A DNA stretch of 64,000 nucleotides. Source: Owenia fusiformis. Its lineage: Eukaryota > Annelida > Polychaeta > Sabellida > Oweniidae. Below the pieces are notes generated by a model that was not told the origin of the DNA, ran no database searches, and saw only the letters and a list, made by a program, of their open reading frames with translations. Positions within the stretch are counted from its first letter, which is position 1. Every line of letters begins with the position of its first letter. Both the position numbers and the translations under genes were made by a program. Positions 1-12,100 of this stretch are shown here, in pieces. The DNA lies in the NCBI GenBank assembly GCA_903813345.2, contig CAIIXF020000006.1:38961936-39025935 (forward strand), read 5' to 3'.

Positions 1-662
1 TACAAATAACAACAGGTCACCCCCCCCCTAAAAGAGTCAACAGGTGTTAGCACTTTCTACAAATAAATAAATCCATGCACTATGCATAGATTTCTTATAT
101 GCAATAATAATGTAAAAGGCTGAACCCAGGATTATGTAACACAATGCGCAAAAGTGTCCTAATGTACTAATATAAATATTTGCACATACATGTACACAAA
201 GGATGAAAAAGATGAATGAATGATTGACATGACATAATTAAAACATTTCAATAGTGCTTTTCTCTGTCTCAGATGCAAGGTGATGTTGTACTGCTGAAAT
301 GGCAGTCAGAGAAAGAATTAGTACTACTGCCTAAATTCGGTCCCAAGCTGATATCTGGAAATTAGTGCAACTTTACCAACAACTGAGGGATTCCATCGGA
401 AACTGCAGTTATTTCCTGTACTTTACCTCAGTAAAACTTCTGACACTGTTAGTATGGCACGAACCCAAAATAGCAATTTAATCCAAACCACATTTTGTGG
501 TTTTCAGTGCAGACAGCTCAGTGTGGGCGGCCATTATCAAAGTAAAAGTTTTGTAAACTTTGAAACTTTTTTTAAAGTTTGAATACCCCTCCCTTATGTA
601 TTATACCAGCAAAATTACTTGATATTAGGGTAGATTTATATGTTAAGCTTGAGTATACGTAC
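1..662 (-). other. laminin gamma intron 1 (partial)
   Basis: This is the sequence downstream of the laminin exon donor at 662-661 on the minus strand. It is AT-rich, and I found no second exon continuing the laminin N-terminal domain, so it is read as the start of a long intron that runs off the left edge. There is a short C run near position 20. I see no recognisable repeat. Confidence 0.5.
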
Positions 663-1125
663 CTAGATTGAGGGTAAGGTTAACCATGCTTGGATATTGC
701 ACATTGTCCTGTAACATTGTTTCAGATTGCCACCATGTCATAGAATCAATGTTGTTGAAATCAGTCAAATATTTAGCTGGATGGGCAAGCCTTGGGTCAC
801 TTGCATCGCAAGTAGAACAAGATTTGGTAGCTCCCGTAACACCCGTTTGTAAACAGTACTCAATTGGCCGTCCATATTCATTAGAAATACTTTTTTCGCC
901 GCAAGTGTTTGTGGCAATGACTGGAACATTAAAAGCAGCATTCACAAATTCAGGCATGCATCTTTGCGCCCGTCCTTGCGAGTCATAACAACGACTCTTG
1001 CCTCCCTGAGCTCTGCATACATCTAGGAGTAATCCTAAAGAAACTAATCCAATTAATACTTTGAGATTCCTAATTGATCCTACCACGTTAAAAGTCCGGC
1101 AAAAGTTACTAAACTTTCGCTCCAT
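663..1125 (-). CDS. LAMC1: laminin subunit gamma-1-like, first coding exon (partial gene)
   Basis: This exon encodes the first 154 residues of a laminin gamma chain, a basement-membrane glycoprotein that forms the alpha-beta-gamma heterotrimer. After a hydrophobic signal segment (about residues 23-38, [11 protein letters not shown] core) comes the start of the laminin N-terminal (domain VI) fold. The diagnostic stretches are [34 protein letters not shown] and TWWQSETML. They match gamma-1 chains more closely than alpha or beta chains or netrins. The ATG at 1125 is the first in frame after an upstream TAG at 1146-1144; a longer open frame begins only at a GTG. The coding part ends at a consensus donor (AG|GTACGT, exon end 663) in phase 1, right after the NLTLNLG motif where the domain continues in the family. 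Remaining exons lie left of the window. The fold is certain; gamma-1 orthology is likely. Confidence 0.93.
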
Positions 1126-2434
1126 TTTTAGCTTCTTCACAGACTAGCCTTCGCAGTGCATGCTGGGTAAAATTCCAATCAAAAGATGTCGCCCAAGTCT
1201 AATTGGTATACAGGGTGGACCAAGAAAACGTTCCAATCCGCTTGTGTAGTTCACGCGCCGTAAGTTGGAATTACAATGACTGGCATTCATAGGCTAATGA
1301 CTATAGAAACTTTTTATTTGAAAAAGGTTACATATTGTTTTCATTTCAATAATGGTAGTGGTAATGAAAACCTTCTACCATTTTAGATTTTAGTGTGTCC
1401 GCAATAGGATTGGGGGGGGGGGGGGCGCACCGAATAAAATTTTGGGCCTAAATCCAAAATGAATCAAATATTAATGATTTGGCCAAAAAGGCCCACTAAT
1501 TGAATTGAGGCCCAACAAAATATTTGGGCTCAAAATTTTGTCCTTGGCATGGGTTGGTTCTCTTACGGCCGCCGTCTAGTCGGACAGATTGTGAGACTGT
1601 GGTTGGTTCCTCCACTAACGTGCTTTAGTAGACTGTATACCCCGAGAGTTATACAATATGGTAGCGAGCCCCCACGCACTAGCAGTAGTGGAACGACACG
1701 AAACATTTCCAGTATGCATGGATGCCATTCACAGTGACCCAGAAGACGTTTACCCTTTCTGATACAACAATCAGATTTTTATTCAATTTATTCATTAAAC
1801 ACACTAATGAAAGTAAATTTTTACACATAATGAACTACAAATCTAACCTCAGCGACATCTCACACTTCATAACTGTATGCCTCAGAAAAAGATCTTTGTA
1901 ACCAGTATTATAGATAATAGATGATAGATAGTTATATATATAATATTTTTACATTATATAAACTGTACATTCATTTTCTTTTCATAGCATGACGATACCA
2001 TGTATGTATTTAATGTAATATGTTACTAGGTTGTGTCAATAAATAAATATAAAATATAAATATAAATACTAATAAAATGAACGCATTTATCCTCCTCAAA
2101 TAGTGGAATATGTTCATTATGAAATGTAAAAATTGAGGCCAAAATTTGGGACAAAATCAAATGCTCTCAACATAAATTGGGCAATTTAGGAAGCAAACGG
2201 GCATCACTGGGCATATTATTGTTAGTCTGATCAAGCAGATCGAGGCCCAACATTTCAAAATTCGGGCCCAAACCCGGGGGCCCAAAATCTTTTTCCAGAT
2301 AGGAGCAGATAATTTTGGCACCGCCTCTTCATTTTCAGATCCGCCCCTAAAATGCAGTGAATATCTTATATTTTACAAACGAGGTTTTTAAATTCTTAGA
2401 TTTATTTTCGTGTGACATCTATACAAGAACTGGA
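1126..2434. other. intergenic, upstream of laminin gene
   Basis: No convincing gene. A 14-G run lies at 1412-1425. Flanking segments around 1430-1540 and 2130-2300 both carry GGCCC/GGGCC-rich wording (words such as gaggcccaac recur), so they may be two halves of one repeat interrupted by AT-rich DNA. The 62-codon open frame at 1549-1737 has no recognisable motif. Confidence 0.4.
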
Positions 2435-2437
2435 ATA

Positions 2438-2928
2438 CTGTAAAACGGGTAATTTTGACACCGGGAAATTTTAGCGATTTTTCAATATTAGGGGGTCTTA
2501 GCGCGGGAAATTTTAGCGAAATGAAGATTAATCTTTAAAATATCAAATTAGCGAAATGCATTAGAAATTTTATCATTTATGGCCGAAGAATGAATAACGG
2601 ACATGACAGAGGAATTATCAAAATGTAAGACTTCTAACGCACATGATATTGGTTCAAACTGGATGGATGGCTATTTATCCTTCAGATATTGAAAGAAACA
2701 TACGATTTAAAAATAGTTACCTTTTTCAAATTACAAACCGGAAGTCGAGCACTGAACGAAAAGCTCCTTAAATACTAGTATTCATGTAGTTTCCCGGGAA
2801 TTTACAAATTTTAGCGCCCGGTTTATTTTAACCCCGGTTTATTTTAGCAATTGAATTTTTAGCGAAACTATAGCGATCGCTAACAATCGCTAACAATTAC
2901 CCCTCGCTAACATTACCCGTTTTACAGT
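2438..2928. mobile_element. MITE with CTGTAAAACGGGTAAT termini and TA target duplication
   Basis: The ends are inverted: CTGTAAAACGGGTAAT at 2438 and ATTACCCGTTTTACAG ending at 2928. Each is flanked by TA (2436-2437, 2929-2930). The interior repeats TTTAGCG/CGCTAA words and has no coding frame. The TA duplication and non-coding 491-bp body suggest a Tc1/mariner-type non-autonomous element. Confidence 0.75.
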
Positions 2929-2930
2929 AT

Positions 2931-4075
2931 CTCATCTCGGCAACTCCCTGTCAAACTTCGCACATTAGAATAGTAAAGTACCCCCGGAAGCAGATTAAGT
3001 TGAAGGGAAGGGGATTGGCTCCAATACATTTATTCCTATGCAGTTATTCCTATGGGTATTGGTCGTAGCGATTGAAAATCTGTTTTCTCCATTCTTTTAT
3101 CCTTACTTAGTTTGCACATGGGCTTTCAACTTGAAAGCCCATGGTTTGCACAAAGCTATCTCCTGAGAGATATCTATCTAAATATGGCTATGTGCAAATA
3201 AATTAATTTTATCCCAAGTCTACACTGTCTCGCCATCTTTTATTCTTTCGCCAAACACAAATAATGGCCTACTGTCTAGATAGATGGAAAAATAGATGGC
3301 AGCACGTGTGTTTGTAGAAAATGATTGGGCCATAGTACATGGGATTGGGAGACAATTCAAGAGTCTCTTTATTTCTTGATCTACCATGTTTCTCAATTTC
3401 AAAACGACATTGGCATGTAAATACTTTATTTTATAGAGGTGTCACGGAACAAAAAATTCAGAATGGTTCGGTTCGGATCATTTGGCTTCGGAACGGAACG
3501 GTTCCGGAACAAAGTCACTGTGTGCATTATACTCTAACCTGCCCATTTATTGTAGGACAAGATATAGTCACCTCGGTCCAATATTTCACTTTATTATGCA
3601 CCTCATTAAAATACTCAAATCTGATTGGTTCTTAGTTGCTTGTAATTTGGCAATACTCTGCTCTTTTCTGAAAACTGCCGGATATTTTTTTAATATCTGA
3701 CCCTTTCAAGAAAAAAGGGTCGGATATTTTTTAATGTTTTTGCAACATTCCCACTTCAGAGTTTTATTTCTTAATAACTGGAGTACTACTTAAAGCTTAC
3801 ATCTGAAACTGGCGGAAAATAGAAGAAAAATGCACTTAATCAATCACAATTACCCTTATCATTCAAAAGTTACATATAATTCTGCAAGAACGTCTCGAAT
3901 AAATAAAAATTAAATTCCCGGGGCAAATATTTTTGTCCAGTGTAGCGAATAAACTGGCCGGAAGTCGTCTGAGTAGAAAAAATAAATAAATGTCAAAATA
4001 ATGTCAACTAAACGACAGTTTAAGCCTGTACTCCAGTAAGTACTCCACTTAACTTTGATTGGGAGGTGCATAATA
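2931..4075. other. intergenic
   Basis: No gene recognised. Around 3463-3511 there is an odd run of GGTTC/GGAAC words (gaacggaacggttccggaac) that can fold on itself. A small hairpin with ATCTGACCC and GGGTCGGAT arms lies at about 3675-3735. Short open frames at 3339-3700 have no family signature. Confidence 0.35.
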
Positions 4076-4220
4076 AAACAAATACTGGATGATCAGGAGC
4101 TGGATATGGCCAGAATACCTATCCTCGAAAAAATATTGGGCTCGGCTGCCGCCTCGCCGAATATTTTTTCTCGAATAGGTATTCTGCCATATCCAGCTCC
4201 TGATCATCCAGTATTTGTTT
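4076..4220. repeat. near-perfect 145-bp hairpin
   Basis: The left arm begins aaacaaatactggatgatca and the right arm ends with its reverse complement tgatcatccagtatttgttt. The arms pair over roughly 65-70 bases with only a few mismatches and almost no loop. Most likely a small fold-back MITE; a hairpin RNA source is possible but unsupported. Confidence 0.75.
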
Positions 4221-4842
4221 AATATTGCCCTTAGAAATGACGTTATTGTACTATTAACTCATCTGTTCACTCTATTCAATTAGTGAACAGTTCTGAGGAT
4301 ATTACAATATAAACATATTATTGCGAGGAACGACTGATGTACTACAAAATTGCCAAGATGTTACAATTGAACAGTTCCTATTGAATAGTGCACATTTTTA
4401 TAGATCTAATGGTAAAAACAGTAATCAAACAAACAGAGATCTGAATGTAACAAATTGAAATTGATATGTAAAAATGTAAATAATCTATTTGTTGCATGAT
4501 TACATGTTATAATTGCAATTGCAGACCTCAAAAGAGATAATTTGTGCCATTCAGGCCATACCTGCTGAAGAATGCATTTGGCTCGTTGACAACTGTGTAG
4601 GTTTGACTACAGCGTGATATTGCCCAATCTTGAAGTATGTTGTTCAAAGTGCTGTAAAATTGTGAATATCGGTCTGATGGTCATGAAATATGGTAGGGTG
4701 GTAGGAACGCGAATGATAATTTCCTAAAATGACAAAGATATATACACACTTCCCTCCATAAGCTTGGCAACCTTTGCTCCTCCACTGAACTACGTATTAA
4801 AGCCTCTTTACCTTTGAATTTTTATTTACTTAACCTGGGATG

Positions 4843-5667
4843 AATATACTTATACTATTGGCGGAAACGTGATTTGACTTTATTTCCAATACCTCCAAAT
4901 TTTCTCAATTTTTTTCCTCAATTACAATAAGTCGAAAATTGATGATAAATTTGATGATTATTTGAAAATCGACATTCCCATTTTAACCAATGTGAAATGG
5001 TAGGTTTGCCGCAAGTCATATGGCAGAAGATCCATCCATCCGAGTCATTGCAAAAAATACAAGTTTGGTAGGCAATTGAATTTGCTAACTTTATTTAACA
5101 AAACATTGATACGTTTCTCCAGGTTCAACAAAGTTATAGGTCTTTAAAGTCAAAAATGTTTTTCAAAAAAGCTCTCCCATTGAAATAACACAGGAGACGA
5201 AAAATGATTTTCAAAATGACTTTGAAGCTATGTAGCTTTAGTATTCATCAAGTAAACCAAACACTTATGGCTTGGTCACATTTGCTCCGATTTTCACTAC
5301 GGCGGCCGGCCGATTGAGTATTTTGAATTGAATACACTATTGAGCAAAACTCCCAATCGGCCGGGCGCCGGCCGATGGATCGGAGCAAATGTGACCCAGG
5401 CATTAGTGTAAAACAAGTTACACAATTCAATTTTCTATATAAAAATATTTTTTGCTAAATCTTTTACTGAATAAATATCCTGATTTCTGATTTGCCCCGA
5501 ACCCGCCATTTCCCATTGGTTTACACGGAAATAACGATTTTCAAAAATTCATCAAATTTATCATCAATTTCCGACCTATTGTAATTGAGGAAAAAAATTA
5601 GAAAATTTGGAGGTATTAGAAATAAAGTCAAATCACGTTTCCATTAATAGTAAAAGTATTTTCACAA
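4843..5667. mobile_element. inverted-repeat element (arms about 165 bp)
   Basis: 4843-5010 (containing acgtgatttgactttatttc and aatacctccaaattttct) is the reverse complement, with some divergence, of 5490-5667. Another MITE (5268-5402) sits in the middle. A diverged copy of the right arm recurs at about 50075-50250, so this is a dispersed family. No open frame of note. Confidence 0.65.
5268..5402. mobile_element. nested Harbinger-like MITE, 135 bp, TTA target duplication
   Basis: The left end TGGCTTGGTCACATTTGCTC and right end GAGCAAATGTGACCCAGGCA are inverted copies with two mismatches. TTA flanks both sides (5265-5267, 5403-5405). GC-rich CGGCCGG words pair in the stem. A 3-bp TTA duplication is typical of PIF/Harbinger elements; the family call is inference. 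Confidence 0.7.
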
Positions 5668-6149
5668 ATATCAATGTTTTTGTCTTGAGTTTTTGAGGTC
5701 TATTTCATATTCCTCTGAATATTACTGAAGTTGCTTCACCCTTTCATGACGATAGGCTCCATGTGGAGCCCTTTTATGTACCTTCAGGACGGTAGGCTCC
5801 TTTTGGCACCATTATTTTTAGTTATATACATCAATGAAATGACAATATCTCCAGTTCTAATTCATACTAAAAATTGTATTTCAGTGATAAAATTCAAGGC
5901 ATAGGTCCCGGGGCATAGTTAATTTGCAGTTTCCCCCTAAAAACACTCTTACTTATCCGTCACCAGGGACAACATTGTCCTCTTATATTTATGTCAGAAA
6001 AGGGTTAAATGTATGTGATATGCCATATAATAATTCTATGACGTTTATAGTTAAATCTCTTCCATATATCATGTCACCACTAGAAGTGATGAACCGATAA
6101 TACATAAGATTACAAGAAACGATATGATAGGGTTGTAAGTACATGTTGT
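5668..6149. other. 3' flank of the collagen/TSP1 gene
   Basis: No coding signal. Two imperfect copies of a gacg(a/g)taggctcc...cc unit lie at about 5745-5812. No clear AATAAA on the minus strand was found just beyond the stop codon at 6150, so the polyadenylation site is unresolved. Confidence 0.4.
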
Positions 6150-9100
6150 TCACTGCAAGTAGGCGCACCTATTTGGTCTGTAAATTGCACCAGGATCCCC
6201 ATCGTCTACAGGTATTGGCCCAAAACAATGTGTTGTTGAAGACTCAGTTGAGGATCCTAGACAAACTGTTGTTTTGCCTAAAGGAGAATATATTTTAGAA
6301 CGACTTCTTCTCCTTGTCTGCCTACATGTACGATCATTACAGCGTCCAAGTAACCAAGGCCCCCATCGACCCCATGAACAGTAGGCTAGAGAAATAAAAC
6401 ACTCGATTATTTTGGTTTTCGTTTGAATGAACGGATTCTCATCTCCGGGTTTTTATTGCACCATTTATAAAAAGCAAAGACAGGGATTTATAGAAGAAAA
6501 AATACGAATATATAAGCACTAGTGCAAAAAGGGAAAGGACCAAAAGTTGTAATGGAACTTAACAAGAAAAAGCAAACTCTAAGTGCATACCAGTTAAGAA
6601 AAACAAACCCCATATAGCCCAAAACCCACGGGATGTCATCGCCTGATTTGGTCAATGTTAGGGAGCAGGTCGTTTTTACAATAAATTTCAATATTTTCAC
6701 ACAAAATATTTTTTTACTGAAAAACTGCTCATTCGCAGAGAAAATGTACTAGCACATGCAATGACAATGTCAATCAGGCTTCTGTACGAAATTCGGCGGA
6801 AGTCTTTTATAATCTAATACGAAGTTACTAAAAAAGGCGCGAACGCCCTACACTCAAAATGATCGTTTTTCCATTATAACTTTTTAACGTAATTTAACGA
6901 AGGCTTCTAATTATTATCCAAGATAGTCTAAATACCGATTAAAATATTTCTTACTTCAAACAGATACGCCGTCTTTTATTCAATTTTTTAAAAAATAATA
7001 AAAAATAACTCTTGTCAATGTTAGGGAGCAGTCAATGTTAGGGAGCAAAATGATTTTATCAGAATATTAAAAATGTAGCAAATGGCCATTTAAAATATGT
7101 ATGGCATTTATAAACTGAACAATTTTGTTTGTATGATTATTTGATACCCTTTGGGGAGGAAAGCGTTAAAATTGTAAGAAAATCATTGAAAAGGTTATTT
7201 TGCATTTTTTATTTTCAGCTAAATCCTGTTTACGTTCGTTTTAGAAATATTTAGATGCGAACCATTCCTTCTTTATTCGTTGACCTCTAACTGTAAATGA
7301 ATGGATGTATCGTTATATACACTTTTTGATGATGTCATCAGTTCACAATCCTAAATTGTGGATGATAAATTATCTGAACTGATATATAGGCTTGAGAAAT
7401 CTCCGACATCCTTCAGTTCTATGATTTGATATTTTCCTAGTATTAAAGTAAGAGAGTTAGTCTCGCACTTATCTTTACGACCGGGTATCACCTGATAGCT
7501 GGCACAAACGCTATGAAGGGCTCATTGCGCAGTTACATGTATGATAGTAGATTTTTACACGTATACTTCAATTTGTCAATACTCAGACAATGCAGTATAT
7601 AACCGATCTCTGTTATATGTGTACCACTTGCTAATGATACTCTAAAGCCCGGTATACACCAATGGGACAAGTTGGGACCTCCATAGACTTAACATGGCGT
7701 GGGACCTAGTGGGACCTTTTGGGATTTTGCCCCATGAAGTCCGTGGGAATCAATGGGACTCCGTCGGATTTTGCCCCAACTTGCATATAATCTTGCCCCA
7801 TCGAGTCCCATGAGGTCCCACGTTGGACTCGATGGGATTCGATGGGGCAGGATGGGGCAAAATCCCACGGAGTCCCATCTTGCCCCATCGAGAATGAACA
7901 TGTTCATTCTTTCCATGGGGCATCGTGGGATTTCCGATCAGGTCACATGTTATGTGAAGCCCAACATACACCAATGGGGCAAGGTGGGATTTGATGGGAC
8001 TCCATGGGGCTCGATGGGGCACGTTGGGACTTGATGGGGCAAAGTCATCAACCATGGGACTCCGTTGGACTCATTGGGGCAAGTTAGGATTCGATAGGGC
8101 AAGATCGGACTCGATGGGCAAGTGGGATTTTGCCCCATTTGTGTATACTGGGCTAAATTTTGTTAAGGCAAGGGGTTTAAAATAACCATTCAAACAATAT
8201 TGTTTAGTTTATAAATGCCATACATATTTTAAATGGCCATTTGCTACATTTTTAATATTCTGATAAAATCATTTTGCTCCCTAACATTGACTGCTCCCTA
8301 ACATTGACAAGAGTTATTTTTTATTATTTTTTAAAAAATTGAATAAAAGACGGCGTATCTGTTTGAAGTAAGAAATATTTTAATCGGTATTTAGACTATC
8401 TTGGATAATAATTAGAAGCCTTCGTTAAATTACGTTAAAAAGTTATAATGGAAAAACGATCATTTTGAGTGTAGGGCGTTCGCGCCTTTTTTAGTAACTT
8501 CGTATTAGATTATAAAAGACTTCCGCCGAATTTCGTACAGAAGCCTGATTGACATTGTCATTGCATGTGCTAGTACATTTTCTCTGCGAATGAGCAGTTT
8601 TTCAGTAAAAAAATATTTTGTGTGAAAATATTGAAATTTATTGTAAAAACGACCTGCTCCCTAACATTGACCAAATCAGGCGATGACATCCCGTGAAACC
8701 ATGATCTAACGTGAAAAGAAACAATGTCTAATACCCCCTTTCCCCCCACCATTCAAGAATCAATATCACAATCTAAGACCAGTCGAAAGTCGATATGAAA
8801 AAAGTAGAAATTTTATTCTATATAATCCCTGTGATATTCATAGGATATCATGTACAAATAAAAATAAGTATTTTTTTACCAGTGAAAAATATATTTTTGA
8901 TAAATTTTCACTTAAGCTTAACCATTGCCGCCTTACTGTTTTTTACATCCGTTCGTTCGTTCGTTCGTCCGTTCGTCCGTCCGGAACTCAAGTACTGATT
9001 GACAGACTGAGTTCAAATAAAGGACTGATGCCTTACGGGAATAGGACCTCTACTCGAGAAGGAATTTTCAATATGCCCACTGAATTCAAAATGGCTGCCA

Positions 9101-12100
9101 TGGTTTGTAAAAATGTAATCTGAATATTTTCATAATAATGCAAATCCCAGTATCAAGTTTTGGTCGAAGCTTTACGTGTTCGTTTTTCTTTTCATTTGTT
9201 TAGTTTTGCTTCATAAATTGGTAATTTCATTTTCGAAGGCAAAGTGAAACGCTTGAAATGCTCGAAATTACGCAAGCATTGAAATTGAGGAATTGATGAG
9301 TGCATCGAAATGATTGAAATGCTCGAAATAACGCAAAGATTGAAATGGAAGAATTGATGTATGTATTAAAACGATTGAACTGATTGAAACTTAAAAGAGG
9401 AACTGGTCTTAGGAATGGGATATACAATTTGTGCAAAATATATACAATTGTAATTATAAATGTGCTTACTGCATATTGTTTTGCATGTCACGGTTCTTGC
9501 TTCTGTAGCAGTACCAGACACACAATGAGTGTATCCTCTGGTTCTCGTATCACGGCGTGTTCCATCTCCACATGATCTACTGCATCGGCCAATACTCCAT
9601 GCAGACCAAGCTGTCCATTGGCAATCTGGAGAACAGAGTATTATAAATATAGTTGTTACATTCTTGGATCAATATGAATTTAATCAGTATATCACGCGGT
9701 ACTAACTTACCGGGGCGTATCGAAACCAAAGCGCCCCGTAAAACCGTTAATTTGAATTTCAAATCTACCCTGTCTTTGGAAAATCAATGATTGTGAGTCT
9801 CACACTACACCGTTTTTCTTCAAACTTGTTCCATTAAAACCTACACAGAAATACCTTTCAGTCGAGACATTGCTTTTGTTTACAAAATCCCTCGTTTTAG
9901 CGGCGTTTTGGTCCCCAGATGTGAGAAGTTGCAAATCCTCAGATATTTCAACCACAATCCTTGATATCTCGCCAGTTCACTCTCCTACATATTCTGCGCA
10001 AGGACTCCCATTACAACCCTCCATCGCTACACAACATATTTATCACACGAAACGCAGCAATCTTGAAAAGTCCTACGCAACTGTTCGAAATTGACCAAAA
10101 CGTCCCGTTGTCTTCCAAAACGCCCCGCAGAGTCTATGACTACAAACGTGTACACGTAGATCCAACGGGGCGTTTTGGAAGAGAACGGGGCGTTTTGATC
10201 AATTTCGAACACATGCGTAGGACTTTTGGAAATTGCTGTGTTTAATGTTATAAATATGTTGATGCAGAGATGGAGGGTTGTAATTGGAGTCCTTGTGCAA
10301 AATATAGGGGAGAATAATAGAAGAACTGGCGATATATCGAGGCTTATGGTTAAAATCTCTGAAGATTTGCATCTTCTCACATCTGGGGACCAAAACGCCG
10401 CTAAAACGAGTGACTCTGTACACAAAAGCAATGTCTCGAGTGAAAGGTATTTCTTTGAAGGTTTTAATGGAACAAGTTTGAAGAAAAACCGTATACTGTG
10501 AGACTCACAATCATTGATTTTCTAAAGAAAGGGTTGGTTTGAAATTTTAAAAAAAACGGTTTAGCGGGGCGTTTTGGTTTCGATACGCCCCGATGAGTTA
10601 GTACCGCGTGTATATCAAAATGACAAAAAAATTTAATTCATAATGACATCTAACTTGCACCATCAATCAACTTTTAAAACCTTCCTTTTGTTATAAAAAT
10701 AGTTTGTGTATGACGTTTTTAATAATTGCACTAAAAACAAAAAATGTTAACAAAAATATTTCTATAAAATATATGCTATAATTTATCACCAGCAATTGTT
10801 TTTTTGTGTTGTGTGAAATAAGTCTAAGTATAAACTTACTATCTGCACTGTTTCCTCTTTCACCTTTCTGACCTTTTGGCCCAGTAGAACCAGTTGCTCC
10901 AGTAGGACCAGTTGGCCCAGTAGGACCAGTTGACCCTCGGTCGCCTTTTACACCAATTGGACCAGTCAACCCTCGATCACCCTTTTGACCCTTTTCGGCT
11001 TTTGTAGCTTTAGGACCAGTTGACCCTCGATCGCCTTTTTCACCACTTTGACCCTTTTGACCTCTGACACCACTGGGACCAGTTGGCCCTTGATCACCTT
11101 TTGCACCAGTAGGACCAGTTGGCCCTCGATCACCTTTTACACCAGTTTGACCTGTAGACCCTCGATTACCTTTTGGACCAATTGGCCCAGTAGAACCAGT
11201 TGGCCCTCGATCACCTTTAGCACCGGTTGGCCCAGTATAACCACTTGGCCCTTGATCACCTTTTGCACTAGTTGGACCAGTTGGCCCTCGATCACCTTTT
11301 ACACCAGTTTGACCTGTAGACCCTCGATCACCTTTTGGACCAGTAGGACCAATTGGCCCTTGATCACCTTTTGCACCAATTGGCCCAGTAGAACCAGTTG
11401 GCCCTCGATCACCTTTTACACCAGTTTGACCTGTAGACCCTCGATCACCTTTTGGACCAGTAGGACCAATTGGCCCTTGATCCCCTTTTGCACCAATTGG
11501 CCCAGTAGAACCAGTTGGCCCTTGATTACCTTTTGCACCAGTTGGCCCAGTAGAACCAGTTGACCCTTGATTACCTTTTGCACCAATTGGCCCTCGATCG
11601 CCTTTTGCACCACTTTTCCCTGTTGCACCGATTGACCCTGGTTCACCTTTTTGGCCAATTAGCCCTTGATCACCTTTTGGACCATTTGGACCTCGCCCAC
11701 CTTTTGCACCACTAGGACCAGTTGGCCCTTGATCACCATTTGCACCAGTTGGCCCTTGATCACCCTTTGCACCAGTTGACCCAGCAGGACCAGTTGGTCC
11801 TCGGTCACCTTTTGTCCCAGGAGGACCAATTGCACCTTGAATCCCAATTGGCCCTTGACTGCCATTTGTACCATTGAAACCTACATCACCCTTCTTTCCT
11901 GCTTTTCCTGGTGCCCCCCTCTTCCCTGAAAATCCACGTTTTCCACGGGGACCAGGTTGACCAGTTTCACCAGCGTCACCTTGTTCGCCAGGTTCACCTT
12001 TAATACCCTTACACTTTTCATCACATTTTTCTTCCAATTGTTCAACAAGAAGCTCCAATCTGATAACAGTTCTTTCCAAAGCTTTGATTTCTGTAGCTTG

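Noticed and set aside
1549-1737. 62-codon frame as an upstream exon of laminin or another gene
   Set aside because: It is on the strand opposite laminin, has no domain match and no splice-site support.
3220-3700. Short overlapping frames on both strands
   Set aside because: Low-complexity AT-rich DNA with no motif and no conservation within the window.
4540-4640. Minus-strand frame TLNNILQDWAISRCSQTYTV...YLF with an acceptor-like TTTTACAG, as a last exon of the collagen/TSP1 gene
   Set aside because: No donor in the upstream exon gives a matching phase, and exon 3 already ends in an in-frame TGA at 6150 that makes a complete 609-aa protein.
7689-8185. Overlapping frames rich in MGQ/SHG/PTLPH on both strands
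   Set aside because: These are shadows of the GATGGGGC-type repeats inside a MITE.
9870-10431. Similar frames on opposite strands ([10 protein letters not shown]) read as a small gene pair
   Set aside because: They are the two arms of one palindromic element, so the match is forced by the inverted repeat.
11048-11563. 171-codon plus-strand open frame over the collagen exon
   Set aside because: It is the antisense shadow of the Gly-X-Y repeats (Trp/Ser/Thr-rich), with no independent support.
10840-12000. CRISPR-like short repeats
   Set aside because: The repeats are collagen codons in an animal gene. Spacing and reading frame follow Gly-X-Y triplets, not repeat-spacer architecture.
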